Source: Ensifer sesbaniae (GTDB taxonomy: Bacteria; Pseudomonadota; Alphaproteobacteria; Rhizobiales; Rhizobiaceae). Taken from it: a stretch of DNA of 64,000 bases. Both the position numbers and the translations under genes were made by a program. Within the stretch, counting starts at the first letter, position 1. Each line of letters starts with the position of its first letter. This document shows, piece by piece, positions 24,946 through 34,536 of this stretch. The stretch covers positions 120,208 through 184,207 of the forward strand of contig NZ_JABEKU010000002.1 of NCBI RefSeq assembly GCF_013283665.1, read 5' to 3'. The notes under the pieces were generated by a model that ran no database searches, was not told the DNA's origin, and saw only the letters and a program-made list of their open reading frames with translations.

Positions 24946-27900
24946 ATGATGCGCTGGATCATTGAAGGAAGTCTCAGGATACGTTTTTTCCTGGTTTTTG
25001 CCGCTGCAATGCTGGTCTTCTTCGGGGTTGGCCAGCTTCGGGAGATGCGGACAGACGTGTTTCCTGAATTCGCGCCGCCTCTCGTAGAGATCCAGACCGA
25101 GGCGCTTGGACTTTCAACCGAGGAGGTCGAATCCCTGGTCACATTGCAATTGGAATTGTCCTTTGCCGGCACTCCCGGGTTGGAGACCATGCGCTCGAAG
25201 TCGGTCCCCGGGTTGTCATCGGTGGTTCTCATCTTCAAGCGCGGGACCGATCTGATTTCAGCGCGGCAACTGGTGCAGGAGAGGCTCGCAGTCGCAAAAC
25301 CGTTGCTCCCAAACGTAGCGCGCCCGCCACTTATCATTCAGCCACTGTCCGCAACAAGCCGGGTCATGAAGATCGGTCTCTCGTCGAGCGAAATGTCCCT
25401 CATCAAACTTTCGGAAATATACCGCTGGACGATCCGTCCGAGGCTCATGACCGTGCCAGGTGTTGCGAATGTGGCCGCCTGGGGGGTTCGGAAACGCCAG
25501 TTGCAAGTCCAGGTGAATCCGGAGCGGCTGAGAGCTCTTGGCATCACGCTCGACCAGGTACTGGAGACGACCGGAGACGCGCTCGATGTCGGCTTGCTGC
25601 CGCACAGGCGGCAATCGAAAACACAAACCGGGGGGCTGATCGATACGGGCGACCAGCGGCTGAACGTGCGACACGTCCTCCCGGTGACATCCCCGGAAAA
25701 TCTGTCTCGCGTGGCGTTTCCTACTGCGACCGACTCGTCCTTGCGCCTTGGCGACATAGCCGACGTCGTGCAGGGCCATCCACCGATGATCGGCGACGGC
25801 ATCGTCAACGATGGACCAGGTCTTCTGCTCATCGTCGAAAAGTTTCCTTGGGCCAACACCCTGGAGGTCACCGAGGGAGTGGACAAGGCATTGGAGCTTC
25901 TCAAACCCGGCCTGCCAGGGATAGCAGTCGATCCCACCATATTCCGCCCGGCAACCTTCATAGAGATGTCCCTCGACAATCTCTCGAACGCTCTGATTGT
26001 CGGCAGCATTCTCGTCGTTTTTGTCCTCATCGCCTTTCTCTATCAATGGCGAGCCGCGCTGATCAGTCTCGTTGCAATTCCGCTGTCCCTGGTGGCCGCG
26101 GGTCTCGTTTTGGATGCCATGGGGGCAACGATCAACACGATGATCCTGGCGGGTTTTGCGATTGCTCTGGGGGCGGTGGTCGACGACGCCATCATCGATG
26201 TCGAAAATATCGTAAGACGTTTGCGCGAAAACCGCCGTCTCGCTCATCCGAAGCCGGTCGCGACCGTTGTCCTCGAAGCATCGTTGGAGATCCGGCGGGC
26301 CATCGTCTATGCGACCCTGATCATCATTCTCGCCGTCCTGCCGGTCTTCTTTCTGGATGGCCTGTCAGGGGCTTTCTTCAAGCCGTTGGCTCTGGCCTAT
26401 ACGCTGGCCCTTTTTGCCTCGATGCTCGTGGCGCTGACCGTCACGCCTGCTCTGAGCCTGATACTGTATGCGCGGGCGCCCCTGGACGCGAACGCCCCGA
26501 CTTTCCTGCGCGCGCTCCAAGGGGGCTACCGCAGGATCCTGTCTCGGATCATAGGCGCGCCGCGGACGGTCTTCGCACTCACCGGGATCGTTACGGCCAC
26601 CGGTTTGGCGGTTCTGCCGTTGCTCGGCAACTCGCTGCTCCCTGATTTCAAAGAGCGCGATTTCCTAATGCATTGGGTGACGAAGCCCGGTACGTCCTAT
26701 CCGGAGATGAACCGGATCACCATCAAGGCCAGTGCCGAGCTGCGCAACATTCCCGGTGTCCGCAATTTCGGCGCGCATGTCGGGCGCGCCGTGGCATCGG
26801 ACGAAGTCGTCGGCATCAACTTCACGGAAAACTGGGTGAGCGTCGCGCCGGAAGCCGACTACGACAAGACACTCGCAGCTATTCAGGAGGTCGTCGACGG
26901 TTACCCCGGTCTGTACCGTGACGTACAGACATATCTTAAAGAGAGAGTCCGCGAGGTCTTGACCGGCGCAAGCGAGGCGCTCGTCGTCCGCATCTATGGC
27001 CCCGAGCTGAATGTGCTGCGCGCGAAGGCCGAGGATGTCAAGAAAGCTCTCGGGGATGTCGCCGGCCTGGTCGCGTTGCACACCGAGTTGCAGGAGGACA
27101 TCCCGCATATCACGATACAGCTCGATCTCGCCGCCGCGAGATCACACGGAATCAAGCCGGGAGATGTCCGCCGGGCTGCCGCCACCATTCTGGCTGGCAT
27201 CGAGGTGAGCGATATCTATCGCGGACCGAACCTGTACGATGTGATGGTGTGGGGAGCGCCCGAAACCCGGCACGATATCGGCAGCATCGGCGATCTCTTG
27301 ATCGACACACCGGCTGGCGGCCACGTGCGGCTCGCCGATATCGCAGAGGTGAAAGTCGCCCCGACGCCGAACGTCATCAAGCGCGAAAAGGTCTCACGCC
27401 GCATCGACGTCGCTGCCAATGTGAAGGGCCGTGACCTTGGCTCTGTTGTCTCAGACGTGAAGGAGCGACTTGCGCGGCTGGAATTCCCTCCAGAGTATCA
27501 TCCGGAACTCGTTGGCGAATACGCGGAGCGGGAAGCAGCCGAAAAGAACATCGTGCTCTTCTCGATTGGTGCAGCGATAGGGATCTTCTTCCTTCTGCAG
27601 GCCTCATTCGCAAGCTGGCGGCTTGCGCTGCTGGCATACCTTCTCCTGCCGGCTGCCTTGGTTGGTGGTCTGTTGGCTGCATACGCCGGCGACGGCGTCA
27701 TTTCGCTTGGATCGCTGGTCGGCTTTCTGACGGTGCTCGGCATCGCTGCACGCAATGGTGTTCTGCTCGTGGATCATTATCAGCATCTCGAACAGTTCGA
27801 AGGCGAGAGTTTCGGACCGGGTCTCGTCCTGCGCGGAGCCTGTGAGCGGCTTTCACCGATCCTGATGACTGTCCTGACCACAGGGCTGGCGATCGTTCCA

Positions 27901-28092
27901 CTGGTTTACCTTGGGCAGGTACCGGGAAACGAGATTGAACATCCAATGGCGGTGGTCATCATCGGCGGACTCGTCACCTCGACCCTGCTCAACCTGTTTG
28001 TCCTGCCGTCCTTGTATCTGCGCTATGGCTCACGAATCGAGAGAACTTCGGCTGAACCAAATCCGGTAGCAGGGGAGGCAGTCGGTGCGTGA
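24946..28092 (+). CDS. RND efflux transporter permease (CusA/CzcA-like), second copy
   Basis: 1048 residues, ATG preceded by GGGAGG with good spacing. It is full length for the RND superfamily and clearly paralogous to the permease 4 kb upstream (shared N-terminal pattern DVFPEFAPPLVEIQTEALGL and loop motif QLQVQVNPERLRALG). The TM4 segment ALGAVVDDAIIDVENIVRR carries the paired acidic residues used for proton coupling. A conserved TM11-type segment VLGIAARNGVLLVDHY is intact; in the first permease the equivalent is VLMITMRGAIVLVHHF, with an altered Asn/Gly context and His in place of Asp. This copy may be the main proton-conducting subunit. It forms an operon with the adaptor and probably with the following methyltransferase-like gene 42 bp downstream. 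Confidence 0.88.
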   Translation: MMRWIIEGSLRIRFFLVFAAAMLVFFGVGQLREMRTDVFPEFAPPLVEIQTEALGLSTEEVESLVTLQLELSFAGTPGLETMRSKSVPGLSSVVLIFKRGTDLISARQLVQERLAVAKPLLPNVARPPLIIQPLSATSRVMKIGLSSSEMSLIKLSEIYRWTIRPRLMTVPGVANVAAWGVRKRQLQVQVNPERLRALGITLDQVLETTGDALDVGLLPHRRQSKTQTGGLIDTGDQRLNVRHVLPVTSPENLSRVAFPTATDSSLRLGDIADVVQGHPPMIGDGIVNDGPGLLLIVEKFPWANTLEVTEGVDKALELLKPGLPGIAVDPTIFRPATFIEMSLDNLSNALIVGSILVVFVLIAFLYQWRAALISLVAIPLSLVAAGLVLDAMGATINTMILAGFAIALGAVVDDAIIDVENIVRRLRENRRLAHPKPVATVVLEASLEIRRAIVYATLIIILAVLPVFFLDGLSGAFFKPLALAYTLALFASMLVALTVTPALSLILYARAPLDANAPTFLRALQGGYRRILSRIIGAPRTVFALTGIVTATGLAVLPLLGNSLLPDFKERDFLMHWVTKPGTSYPEMNRITIKASAELRNIPGVRNFGAHVGRAVASDEVVGINFTENWVSVAPEADYDKTLAAIQEVVDGYPGLYRDVQTYLKERVREVLTGASEALVVRIYGPELNVLRAKAEDVKKALGDVAGLVALHTELQEDIPHITIQLDLAAARSHGIKPGDVRRAAATILAGIEVSDIYRGPNLYDVMVWGAPETRHDIGSIGDLLIDTPAGGHVRLADIAEVKVAPTPNVIKREKVSRRIDVAANVKGRDLGSVVSDVKERLARLEFPPEYHPELVGEYAEREAAEKNIVLFSIGAAIGIFFLLQASFASWRLALLAYLLLPAALVGGLLAAYAGDGVISLGSLVGFLTVLGIAARNGVLLVDHYQHLEQFEGESFGPGLVLRGACERLSPILMTVLTTGLAIVPLVYLGQVPGNEIEHPMAVVIIGGLVTSTLLNLFVLPSLYLRYGSRIERTSAEPNPVAGEAVGA

Positions 28093-28134
28093 AGCGGAGC
28101 TTGAGCGGAGATTTGCTCTGCCGGAGTTTGAGCG

Positions 28135-28770
28135 ATGATGGACCCCACCGCTTCCTTCTGGATGCAGCCACCGGTTGACCAAAGGCCGCGCCTGCGAATT
28201 CTTCGCTTGGGCATCGTTCTGGGGGTCACCGGCCTGCTGTTGGCTCGACCCGCATGGAGCGAAGCGTCAGCCATTCACGAGTTGATCGAGCACATTGGCC
28301 TTGCGCTCGTGGTACTGTGCATTGTTGGACGGCTTTGGAGCATTCTCTATATCGGTGGCCGCAAGAACGTCGAACTGGTGGTAAGTGGCCCCTACTCGAT
28401 CACCAGGAATCCGCTTTATCTCTTCTCTACAATCGGCGCCGTCGGAATCGGCTGTATGTTCGGATCCATCGCCGCCGCCTCCCTGTTCGGCGCGATCGCC
28501 TACATCGTATTGCTGAGGACCGCGCGACAGGAGGAGCGCTTCTTGCAGGGCAGGTTTGGGCAAGCCTATCAGGCTTATGCAAACCGAACTCCGCTGTTCT
28601 GGCCCAATCCGAACTTGTACTTGGAGGCCTGCGAGACGACTTTTTCGCCGAAAATCGTCCGCCGGAATCTCAGAGAAGCCTGCCTGCTTTTGCTCTTCTT
28701 GCCGCTGATTGAAGTATCAGAATACTTGCAGGACGAAGGTTTCACGCCGACGTTCCTTTGGGTCTATTGA
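28135..28770 (+). CDS. Isoprenylcysteine carboxyl methyltransferase-like (ICMT/PEMT family) membrane protein
   Basis: 211 residues. The family core is clear: VSGPYSITRNPLYLFSTIGAVG, the SAM-binding and membrane-interface motif of ICMT/phospholipid methyltransferase proteins, followed by RQEERFLQGRFGQAYQAY, in which the EE...L...FG..Y..Y pattern is diagnostic. At least four hydrophobic segments are present. In bacteria these proteins methylate unknown lipids or small molecules and are often next to metal or drug efflux genes, as here. It begins 42 bp after the second RND gene, with a GGAG-type site before the double ATG. The last 30 residues are a less conserved hydrophobic tail. Confidence 0.8.
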   Translation: MMDPTASFWMQPPVDQRPRLRILRLGIVLGVTGLLLARPAWSEASAIHELIEHIGLALVVLCIVGRLWSILYIGGRKNVELVVSGPYSITRNPLYLFSTIGAVGIGCMFGSIAAASLFGAIAYIVLLRTARQEERFLQGRFGQAYQAYANRTPLFWPNPNLYLEACETTFSPKIVRRNLREACLLLLFLPLIEVSEYLQDEGFTPTFLWVY

Positions 28771-28819
28771 TAGTCATCGACATGGTGGTGGTTATACTCT
28801 GGCTGAGTTGAACACAGCC

Positions 28820-29050
28820 GCCCGCGTCGGTGTGGTGCTGTCCCGGCGCGTAACGAAAGCGCCGTCATCGACGCGGAAACGCTGGATGGACTGACCAAGC
28901 GTTTCAGTTGCGGGCCGACGGAAGCTTCGGGTCCGGCCTCGGCCTTGCGATCGTGTATTGGCTGGTGGACCAGATGCACGGATGATTGCGCATCATCGCG
29001 TCGACCCCGGGGATGGACCGGGGCTTTCCACGTCAGGTTCGCCTCTGACG
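28820..29050 (+). pseudogene. Remnant of a sensor histidine kinase C-terminus
   Basis: On the plus strand one frame reads ARNESAVIDAETLDGLTKRF, then a frameshift leads into GSGLGLAIVYWLVDQMHG, a stop codon, and LRIIASTPGMDRGF. Together these match the end of a HATPase_c domain: the N/G1-distal strand, the G2 box GSGLGLAIV and the terminal strand. Frameshifts and in-frame stops show decay, and no upstream kinase sequence remains. The fragment fills most of the 308-bp gap between the methyltransferase-like and MFS genes. Confidence 0.6.
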
Positions 29051-29078
29051 ATGCCAGGCATAACGGCTGCCGCCGCCA

Positions 29079-30404
29079 CTACTGCTGGTCGAGTGCCCGG
29101 GACAGGCTGAGCGCCGCGATCGTGCAGATTGCACCCGAAATCAGATATCCGCCGATGAAAATGATGCCGAAGCTGCTGGCGAGACCGAGCGCCACGAGCG
29201 GCGCAAAGGCGGCACCAACAAGCCAGGCGAGATCCGACGTCAGTGCGGCGCCGGTGTAGCGATAGTACTGCGTGAAGCGCGAAGATACGGCACCGGAGGA
29301 CTGGCCGAAGGAGAGCCCGAGGATGGCAAAGCCAATCAGGATATAGGCGTCCTGGCCCTTGCCGCCGGCATCGAGCAGGAAGGGCGCGGAGAAGCTGAAG
29401 ATTGCGATCAGGATCGCGCCGATCATCAGCTGATTGCGGCGGCCGACCCGGTCGGCGATCACGCCCGACAGCACGATGCCGATGGCCCCGACGGCGGCAC
29501 CCGCCACTTGCACCCAAAGAAATTCCGCAGCCGACTGGCCACCATTGAGCGTTACCCAACTCAAGGGGAAGATGGTGACGAGATGGAACATCGCGAAGCT
29601 CGCAAGCGGCACGAAGGCGCCGAGAACGACGTCGATGCTGTGTTTGCTCAGCATTTCGAAGATCGGCCGTGCCTCGAGTTCCTTGGCCTCCATGGCTGCG
29701 CCGAATTCCTTGCTGGCAACGATGCGCAGGCGCGCAAAGAGCGCTACGACGTTGATCGCGAAGGCGACGAAGAACGGATAACGCCAGCCCCAGGCGAGGA
29801 AGTCCGCCTCTGAGAGGTTGCTGACGAAATAGCCGAAGAGAATGCTCGCCAGCGCAAAGCCGATCGGCGCGCCGAGCTGCGGGATCATCGCGTACCAGCC
29901 GCGATGGTTTTGCGGCGCGTTGAGGTTCAACAGCGAGGCGAGGCCATCCCAGGCGCCGCCGAGCGCGAATCCCTGTCCCAATCGAAACAGCGCCAACAGG
30001 GCCACGGCCCAGTAGCCGATCGTGTCGTAGCCGGGCAGAAATGCGATCGACGCCGTCGAGCCGCCGAGAATGACAAGGGCCACGGTCAGCTTCGTGCCGC
30101 GTCCGTAGTTCCGGTCGATCCACATGAAGACGAAGGAGCCGACGGGGCGGGCAAGGAAGGCGAGGGGGAACAGCGCGAAGGACATCAGCGTCGCGGTTAC
30201 TGCGTTCGGCGCGAACGGGAAGATCAACTTCGGGAAGACAAGGATCGAACCGAGGCCGTAAACGAAGAAATCGAAGAATTCCGAGGTTCGCCCGATCACC
30301 ACGCCGATGGCGATACTGCCCGGAGACAGAGGTTTGTCGTCCTCATGAATGCGACGTGCATCGCGTTCGAGACCGGACGATGTGGGGTGAGCGACCGAAA
30401 CCAT
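29079..30404 (-). CDS. MFS transporter, metabolite:H+ symporter-like
   Basis: 441 residues with about 12 membrane segments. It starts like the metabolite:proton symporter (ProP/ShiA/KgtP) group: IGVVIGRTSEFFDFFVYG and then FPLAFLARPVGSFVF...DRNYGRGTKL, the loop 2-3 signature. GWRYPFFVAFAINVVALFARLRI and SGVIADRVGRRNQL mark the middle loop and the repeated signature in the second half. The ATG at 30404 has GGAG 6 nt upstream. It is transcribed divergently from the cyo operon. Substrate is unknown; sugar and organic-acid permeases of this group are typical. There is no truncation. Confidence 0.85.
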   Translation of the reverse strand: MVSVAHPTSSGLERDARRIHEDDKPLSPGSIAIGVVIGRTSEFFDFFVYGLGSILVFPKLIFPFAPNAVTATLMSFALFPLAFLARPVGSFVFMWIDRNYGRGTKLTVALVILGGSTASIAFLPGYDTIGYWAVALLALFRLGQGFALGGAWDGLASLLNLNAPQNHRGWYAMIPQLGAPIGFALASILFGYFVSNLSEADFLAWGWRYPFFVAFAINVVALFARLRIVASKEFGAAMEAKELEARPIFEMLSKHSIDVVLGAFVPLASFAMFHLVTIFPLSWVTLNGGQSAAEFLWVQVAGAAVGAIGIVLSGVIADRVGRRNQLMIGAILIAIFSFSAPFLLDAGGKGQDAYILIGFAILGLSFGQSSGAVSSRFTQYYRYTGAALTSDLAWLVGAAFAPLVALGLASSFGIIFIGGYLISGAICTIAALSLSRALDQQ

Positions 30405-30712
30405 GAACTTCTCCGACGAACTTGCGTCTTGTCGTTAGAGTGTTGACCAATTGGCGTCTGATATCAAGAATGCCGTGCACGTACCTGCGCACCTGCCTCA
30501 TTCGAATTCGTGCCCAGCGTTCGCCGGCCGGCATCGAACCGACAGTAGCCATTGCGCCAGTACAAAAGCCATTGCGCCAGTACAAACGCGCATAGAGCGA
30601 TAATGCCGTCACTGCACTGCGGCAAAATGCTGCGCTGCGACGATGGACCTCACTTCCATGCGCGATCGTGCCCGAGTAATGCCGACTAGACAAAACGCAA
30701 GTTGAGGCCGCA
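30405..30712. other. Divergent promoter region between MFS gene and cyoA
   Basis: 308 bp without a gene. It contains two 8-bp perfect palindromes near the MFS start (CCAATTGG at about 30447 and TGATATCA at about 30459) and a 20-bp tandem duplication listed separately. It must hold the promoters of both the MFS gene and the cyo operon; no clear -35/-10 pair was identified. Confidence 0.55.
30547..30586. repeat. Perfect 20-bp tandem duplication
   Basis: The unit AGCCATTGCGCCAGTACAAA occurs at 30547-30566 and again at 30567-30586, with no mismatch, upstream of cyoA. It may be a recent slippage product or a duplicated regulator site. Confidence 0.8.
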
Positions 30713-31831
30713 ATGCCGAAGCCATTCAGTTTAGCCGGACGATCGATGATATCAGTCCTGTTGCTCTCTGTTCTCACGGGATGCAACATGGTTGTCATGT
30801 CGCCATCCGGCGATATCGCCGCACAGCAGAGGGATCTGATCGTTATCTCGACGGTCCTGATGCTGCTCATCATCGTTCCCGTCATTTTCCTGACGCTCTT
30901 CTTCGCCTGGCGCTACCGCCAGTCGAATACGGCTGCCAAATATGATCCGGAGTGGCATCATTCCACGGGCCTCGAAGTCATCATCTGGTCGGCGCCGCTG
31001 GCGATCATCATCGCGCTCGGCGCGATCACCTGGGTGAGCACCCACAAGCTCGATCCTTATCGGCCGCTCGACCGGATCGATGCGGCTCGACCGGTGAGCG
31101 AAGAAACGAAGCCGATCACGGTCGAGGTCGTGGCCCTCGATTGGAAATGGCTGTTCTTCTATCCGGACTATGGCATCGCCACCGTCAACGAGATGGCCGC
31201 GCCGGTCGATGTGCCGGTCAACTTCAAGATCACCGCTTCCTCGGTGATGAACTCCTTCTACGTTCCGGCACTCGCCGGCATGATCTATGCCATGCCCGGC
31301 ATGGAGACCAAGCTGCACGCCGTCATCAACAAGGCAGGCGAATACGAAGGACTTTCATCCAACTACAGCGGCGACGGCTTCTCGCATATGCGCTTCAAGT
31401 TCCACGGTGTGGACCAGGCGGGCTTCGACCAGTGGGTTGCTCAGGTGAAGCAGAACGGCACGATTCTCAACCGCGATGCCTACCTGAAGCTCGAAAAACC
31501 GAGCGTCAGGGAACCAGTGCGCTACTTCGCCTCCGTCGAAGACGGCCTCTATGACGCCGTGCTCAATATGTGCGTTCGATCCGGGCAGATGTGTATGAGC
31601 GAGATGATGCACATCGATATGATGGGTGGGGCCGGCGTCGAAAGCCACGAGAACCGCGCCAAGCTCGAGCATGACAACCGCCATGCGGGCGGTGTGACTG
31701 AAACGGCAGCGCCCGGAGCCACCTTCCCTGAGACCGGCAATCCGGCGCGAAGCGAAGAGCCGGCCGCCGGCGTCAAGGAAGAACCCCAGACGCCGCAACC
31801 GATGAACCACGACATTCACAAGACAAACTAG
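30713..31831 (+). CDS. cyoA: Cytochrome bo3-type ubiquinol oxidase subunit II
   Basis: 372 residues. A lipoprotein signal ending LLLSVLTGC places the lipid-modified Cys at residue 24, as in E. coli CyoA. Two membrane helices follow (about 38-60 and 85-105), then the periplasmic cupredoxin-like domain with VEVVALDWKWLFFYPDYGIA and FYVPALAGMIYAMPGM. The Cu-A ligands of cytochrome c oxidases are absent, as expected for a quinol oxidase. The C-terminal tail (after about 310) is long, polar and variable. It is the first gene of cyoABCD. The complex oxidises ubiquinol, reduces O2 to water and pumps protons. Subunit II forms part of the quinol-side surface. Confidence 0.95.
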   Translation: MPKPFSLAGRSMISVLLLSVLTGCNMVVMSPSGDIAAQQRDLIVISTVLMLLIIVPVIFLTLFFAWRYRQSNTAAKYDPEWHHSTGLEVIIWSAPLAIIIALGAITWVSTHKLDPYRPLDRIDAARPVSEETKPITVEVVALDWKWLFFYPDYGIATVNEMAAPVDVPVNFKITASSVMNSFYVPALAGMIYAMPGMETKLHAVINKAGEYEGLSSNYSGDGFSHMRFKFHGVDQAGFDQWVAQVKQNGTILNRDAYLKLEKPSVREPVRYFASVEDGLYDAVLNMCVRSGQMCMSEMMHIDMMGGAGVESHENRAKLEHDNRHAGGVTETAAPGATFPETGNPARSEEPAAGVKEEPQTPQPMNHDIHKTN

Positions 31832-31906
31832 GACTTTCGCGCTCTCGCCAGCCTTCCGGCGGGCGCCAGGCCTTCGGGCCGCATACAGAGATAAATTGGA
31901 CGACCC

Positions 31907-33910
31907 ATGTTCGGTGACACCAGCCTCACGCAATTCATCTTCGGGCGGCTTACCTGGGAAGCAATTCCCTATCATGAGCCAATCCTCGTCGTGACCTTCG
32001 CGGTCGTGGCGGTGGTCGGTCTCGCGATCCTCGCCCTGATCACGAAGTACAAGCTCTGGGGCTATCTCTGGCACGAGTGGTTCACGAGCGTCGATCACAA
32101 GAAGATCGGCATCATGTACATCATCCTGGCGATCATCATGTTGCTGCGCGGCTTTGCTGATGCCCTCATGATGCGCCTGCAGCAGGCGATCGCCTTCAAT
32201 GGCAGCGAGGGCTACCTCAACCCGCATCACTACGACCAGATCTTCACCGCCCATGGCGTGATCATGATCTTCTTCGTGGCCATGCCTTTCGTCACCGGTT
32301 TCATGAACTATGTCGTACCGCTGCAGATCGGTGCACGCGACGTCTCCTTCCCCTTCCTCAACAACTTCTCGTTCTGGATGACCGTCGGCGGCGCCGTCAT
32401 CATCATGATGTCGCTGTTCGTTGGTGAGTTCGCGCGCACCGGCTGGCTCGCCTATCCGCCGCTTTCGGGCGCGGATTACAGTCCTGGCGTCGGCGTCGAC
32501 TATTACATCTGGGGTCTACAGGTGGCAGGCGTGGGCACCACGCTATCGGGCATCAACCTGATCGCCACCATCGTCAAGATGCGCGCGCCGGGCATGACTT
32601 TCATGAAGATGCCGGTGTTCACCTGGACGTCGCTCTGCACGAACATCCTGATCGTCGCGACCTTCCCGATCCTGACCGCCACGCTGGCGCTCCTGTCGCT
32701 CGACCGCTACGTCGGCATGAACTTCTTCACCAATGACCTTGGTGGCAATCCGATGATGTACATCAACCTCATCTGGATCTGGGGCCACCCCGAGGTCTAC
32801 ATCCTCATCCTGCCGGCCTTCGGCATCTTTTCCGAGGTTGTCGCAACCTTCTGCGGCAAACGCCTGTTCGGCTACACCTCCATGGTCTACGCCACCTGCG
32901 TCATCATGATCCTGTCCTACATCGTGTGGCTGCACCACTTCTTCACGATGGGGTCTGGCGCCTCGGTCAACGCCTTCTTCGGCATTACCACGATGATCAT
33001 CTCGATCCCGACGGGCGCGAAGATGTTCAACTGGCTCTTCACCATGTATCGCGGCCGCATCCGCTACGAATTGCCGATGCTGTGGACCATCGGCTTCATG
33101 GTGACCTTTGTCATCGGCGGCATGACCGGCGTCATGCTGGCGATCCCACCGGCCGACTTCGTGCTGCACAACTCGCTGTTCCTCATCGCCCATTTCCACA
33201 ACGTCATCATCGGCGGCGTTCTTTTCGGGTTGATGGCCGGGCTCGTCTACTGGTGGCCGAAGGCCTTCGGCTACAAGCTCGATCCGTTCTGGGGCAAGAT
33301 GAGCTTCTGGTTCTGGCAGATTGGCTTCTTCTTCGCCTTCATGCCGCTCTATGTGCTCGGCCTGATGGGCGTCACCCGCCGTGTCAGCCAGTTCGAAGAC
33401 CCGTCGCTGCAGACCTGGTTCATCATCGCCGCCTTCGGCGCGGTGTTGATCGCGATCGGCATCGCGTCCTTCATCATGCAACTGATCGTCAGCTTCCTTC
33501 GTCGCGAGGAGTTGCGCGAGACATCCGGCGACGCCTGGGATGGGCGCACGCTCGAATGGTCGACGTCATCGCCACCGCCGGACTACAACTTCGCCTTCAC
33601 GCCGATCGTGCACGATCATGACGGCTGGTACGACATGAAGAACCGCGGCTACGAGCGTCCGCTCGAAGGCTTCAAGCCGATCCACATGCCGAAGAACACC
33701 GGCACGGGCATCATCCTCGCCGGCATCAGCGTCGTGCTTGCCTTTGCGCTGATCTGGTACATCTGGTGGCTGGCGGCCGTGTCCTTCATCGCCCTCCTGA
33801 CGGTCGCGATCGGCCATACCTTCAACTATCAGCGAGATTTCTTCATCCCCGCAGAGACTGTTGCGGCGACTGAAGATGCGCGCTCCAAGCTGCTCGCGGA
33901 ACGGACCTGA
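31907..33910 (+). CDS. cyoB: Cytochrome bo3-type ubiquinol oxidase subunit I
   Basis: 667 residues, full length. The catalytic subunit carries the haem and Cu-B ligands: [13 protein letters not shown] (low-spin haem His), [15 protein letters not shown] (Cu-B His cross-linked to Tyr), [10 protein letters not shown] (His pair) and [12 protein letters not shown] (the two haem His). About 15 membrane helices are present, including the extra N- and C-terminal ones typical of bo3 oxidases ([19 protein letters not shown] near the end). The proton-channel region [18 protein letters not shown] is intact. It is located 75 bp after cyoA and 5 bp before cyoC, so it is co-transcribed with them. Confidence 0.97.
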   Translation: MFGDTSLTQFIFGRLTWEAIPYHEPILVVTFAVVAVVGLAILALITKYKLWGYLWHEWFTSVDHKKIGIMYIILAIIMLLRGFADALMMRLQQAIAFNGSEGYLNPHHYDQIFTAHGVIMIFFVAMPFVTGFMNYVVPLQIGARDVSFPFLNNFSFWMTVGGAVIIMMSLFVGEFARTGWLAYPPLSGADYSPGVGVDYYIWGLQVAGVGTTLSGINLIATIVKMRAPGMTFMKMPVFTWTSLCTNILIVATFPILTATLALLSLDRYVGMNFFTNDLGGNPMMYINLIWIWGHPEVYILILPAFGIFSEVVATFCGKRLFGYTSMVYATCVIMILSYIVWLHHFFTMGSGASVNAFFGITTMIISIPTGAKMFNWLFTMYRGRIRYELPMLWTIGFMVTFVIGGMTGVMLAIPPADFVLHNSLFLIAHFHNVIIGGVLFGLMAGLVYWWPKAFGYKLDPFWGKMSFWFWQIGFFFAFMPLYVLGLMGVTRRVSQFEDPSLQTWFIIAAFGAVLIAIGIASFIMQLIVSFLRREELRETSGDAWDGRTLEWSTSSPPPDYNFAFTPIVHDHDGWYDMKNRGYERPLEGFKPIHMPKNTGTGIILAGISVVLAFALIWYIWWLAAVSFIALLTVAIGHTFNYQRDFFIPAETVAATEDARSKLLAERT

Positions 33911-33915
33911 GACCG

Positions 33916-34536
33916 ATGAACGAGACCCAAGTTCAAGAGAACGAAAAGCCGCAGTTCTATCTGACGGAAGAGCAACATCCGGAACACAGCACTATGCTGG
34001 GCTTCTGGCTCTACCTGATGAGCGACTGCCTCATCTTCGCCGTTCTGTTTGCCACGCACGGCGTCGTCGGCCGCAACTACGCGGCCGGGCCGTCACCAGC
34101 CGACCTGTTCGACCTCAGCCTCGTCGCCTTCAACACGGCGATGCTGCTTCTGTCGTCGATCACCTATGGCTTTGCCATGCTCCAGATGGAGCGCAACGCC
34201 AAGATGGAGACGCTGTTCTGGCTCGGCGTTACCGGCGTGTTCGGCGCGACCTTCCTCGCGGTCGAACTCTACGAGTTCTATCACCTCATTCATGAGGGCG
34301 CCGGTCCGACACGCTCGGCCTTCCTGTCGTCTTTCTTCACGCTGGTCGGCACGCACGGCCTGCACGTCACCTTCGGCACCATCTGGCTGATCACGCTGAT
34401 GGTGCAGGTCAGCAAACATGGGCTGATCCCGGATAATCGGCGCCGCCTGATGTGCCTATCGATGTTCTGGCACTTCCTCGACGTCGTCTGGATCGGCGTC
34501 TTCTCCTTCGTCTATTTGCTCGGAGTTCTCGGATGA
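33916..34536 (+). CDS. cyoC: Cytochrome bo3-type ubiquinol oxidase subunit III
   Basis: 206 residues with five membrane helices. It has the subunit III pattern: STMLGFWLYLMSDCLIFAVLFATH near the start, then VELYEFYHLIHEGAGPTRSAF and TLVGTHGLHVTFGTIWL. The heme-copper oxidase subunit III helps assemble and stabilise the complex and the proton-pumping unit. The gene starts 5 bp after cyoB and its stop codon overlaps the cyoD start (ATGA), indicating translational coupling. Confidence 0.95.
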   Translation: MNETQVQENEKPQFYLTEEQHPEHSTMLGFWLYLMSDCLIFAVLFATHGVVGRNYAAGPSPADLFDLSLVAFNTAMLLLSSITYGFAMLQMERNAKMETLFWLGVTGVFGATFLAVELYEFYHLIHEGAGPTRSAFLSSFFTLVGTHGLHVTFGTIWLITLMVQVSKHGLIPDNRRRLMCLSMFWHFLDVVWIGVFSFVYLLGVLG

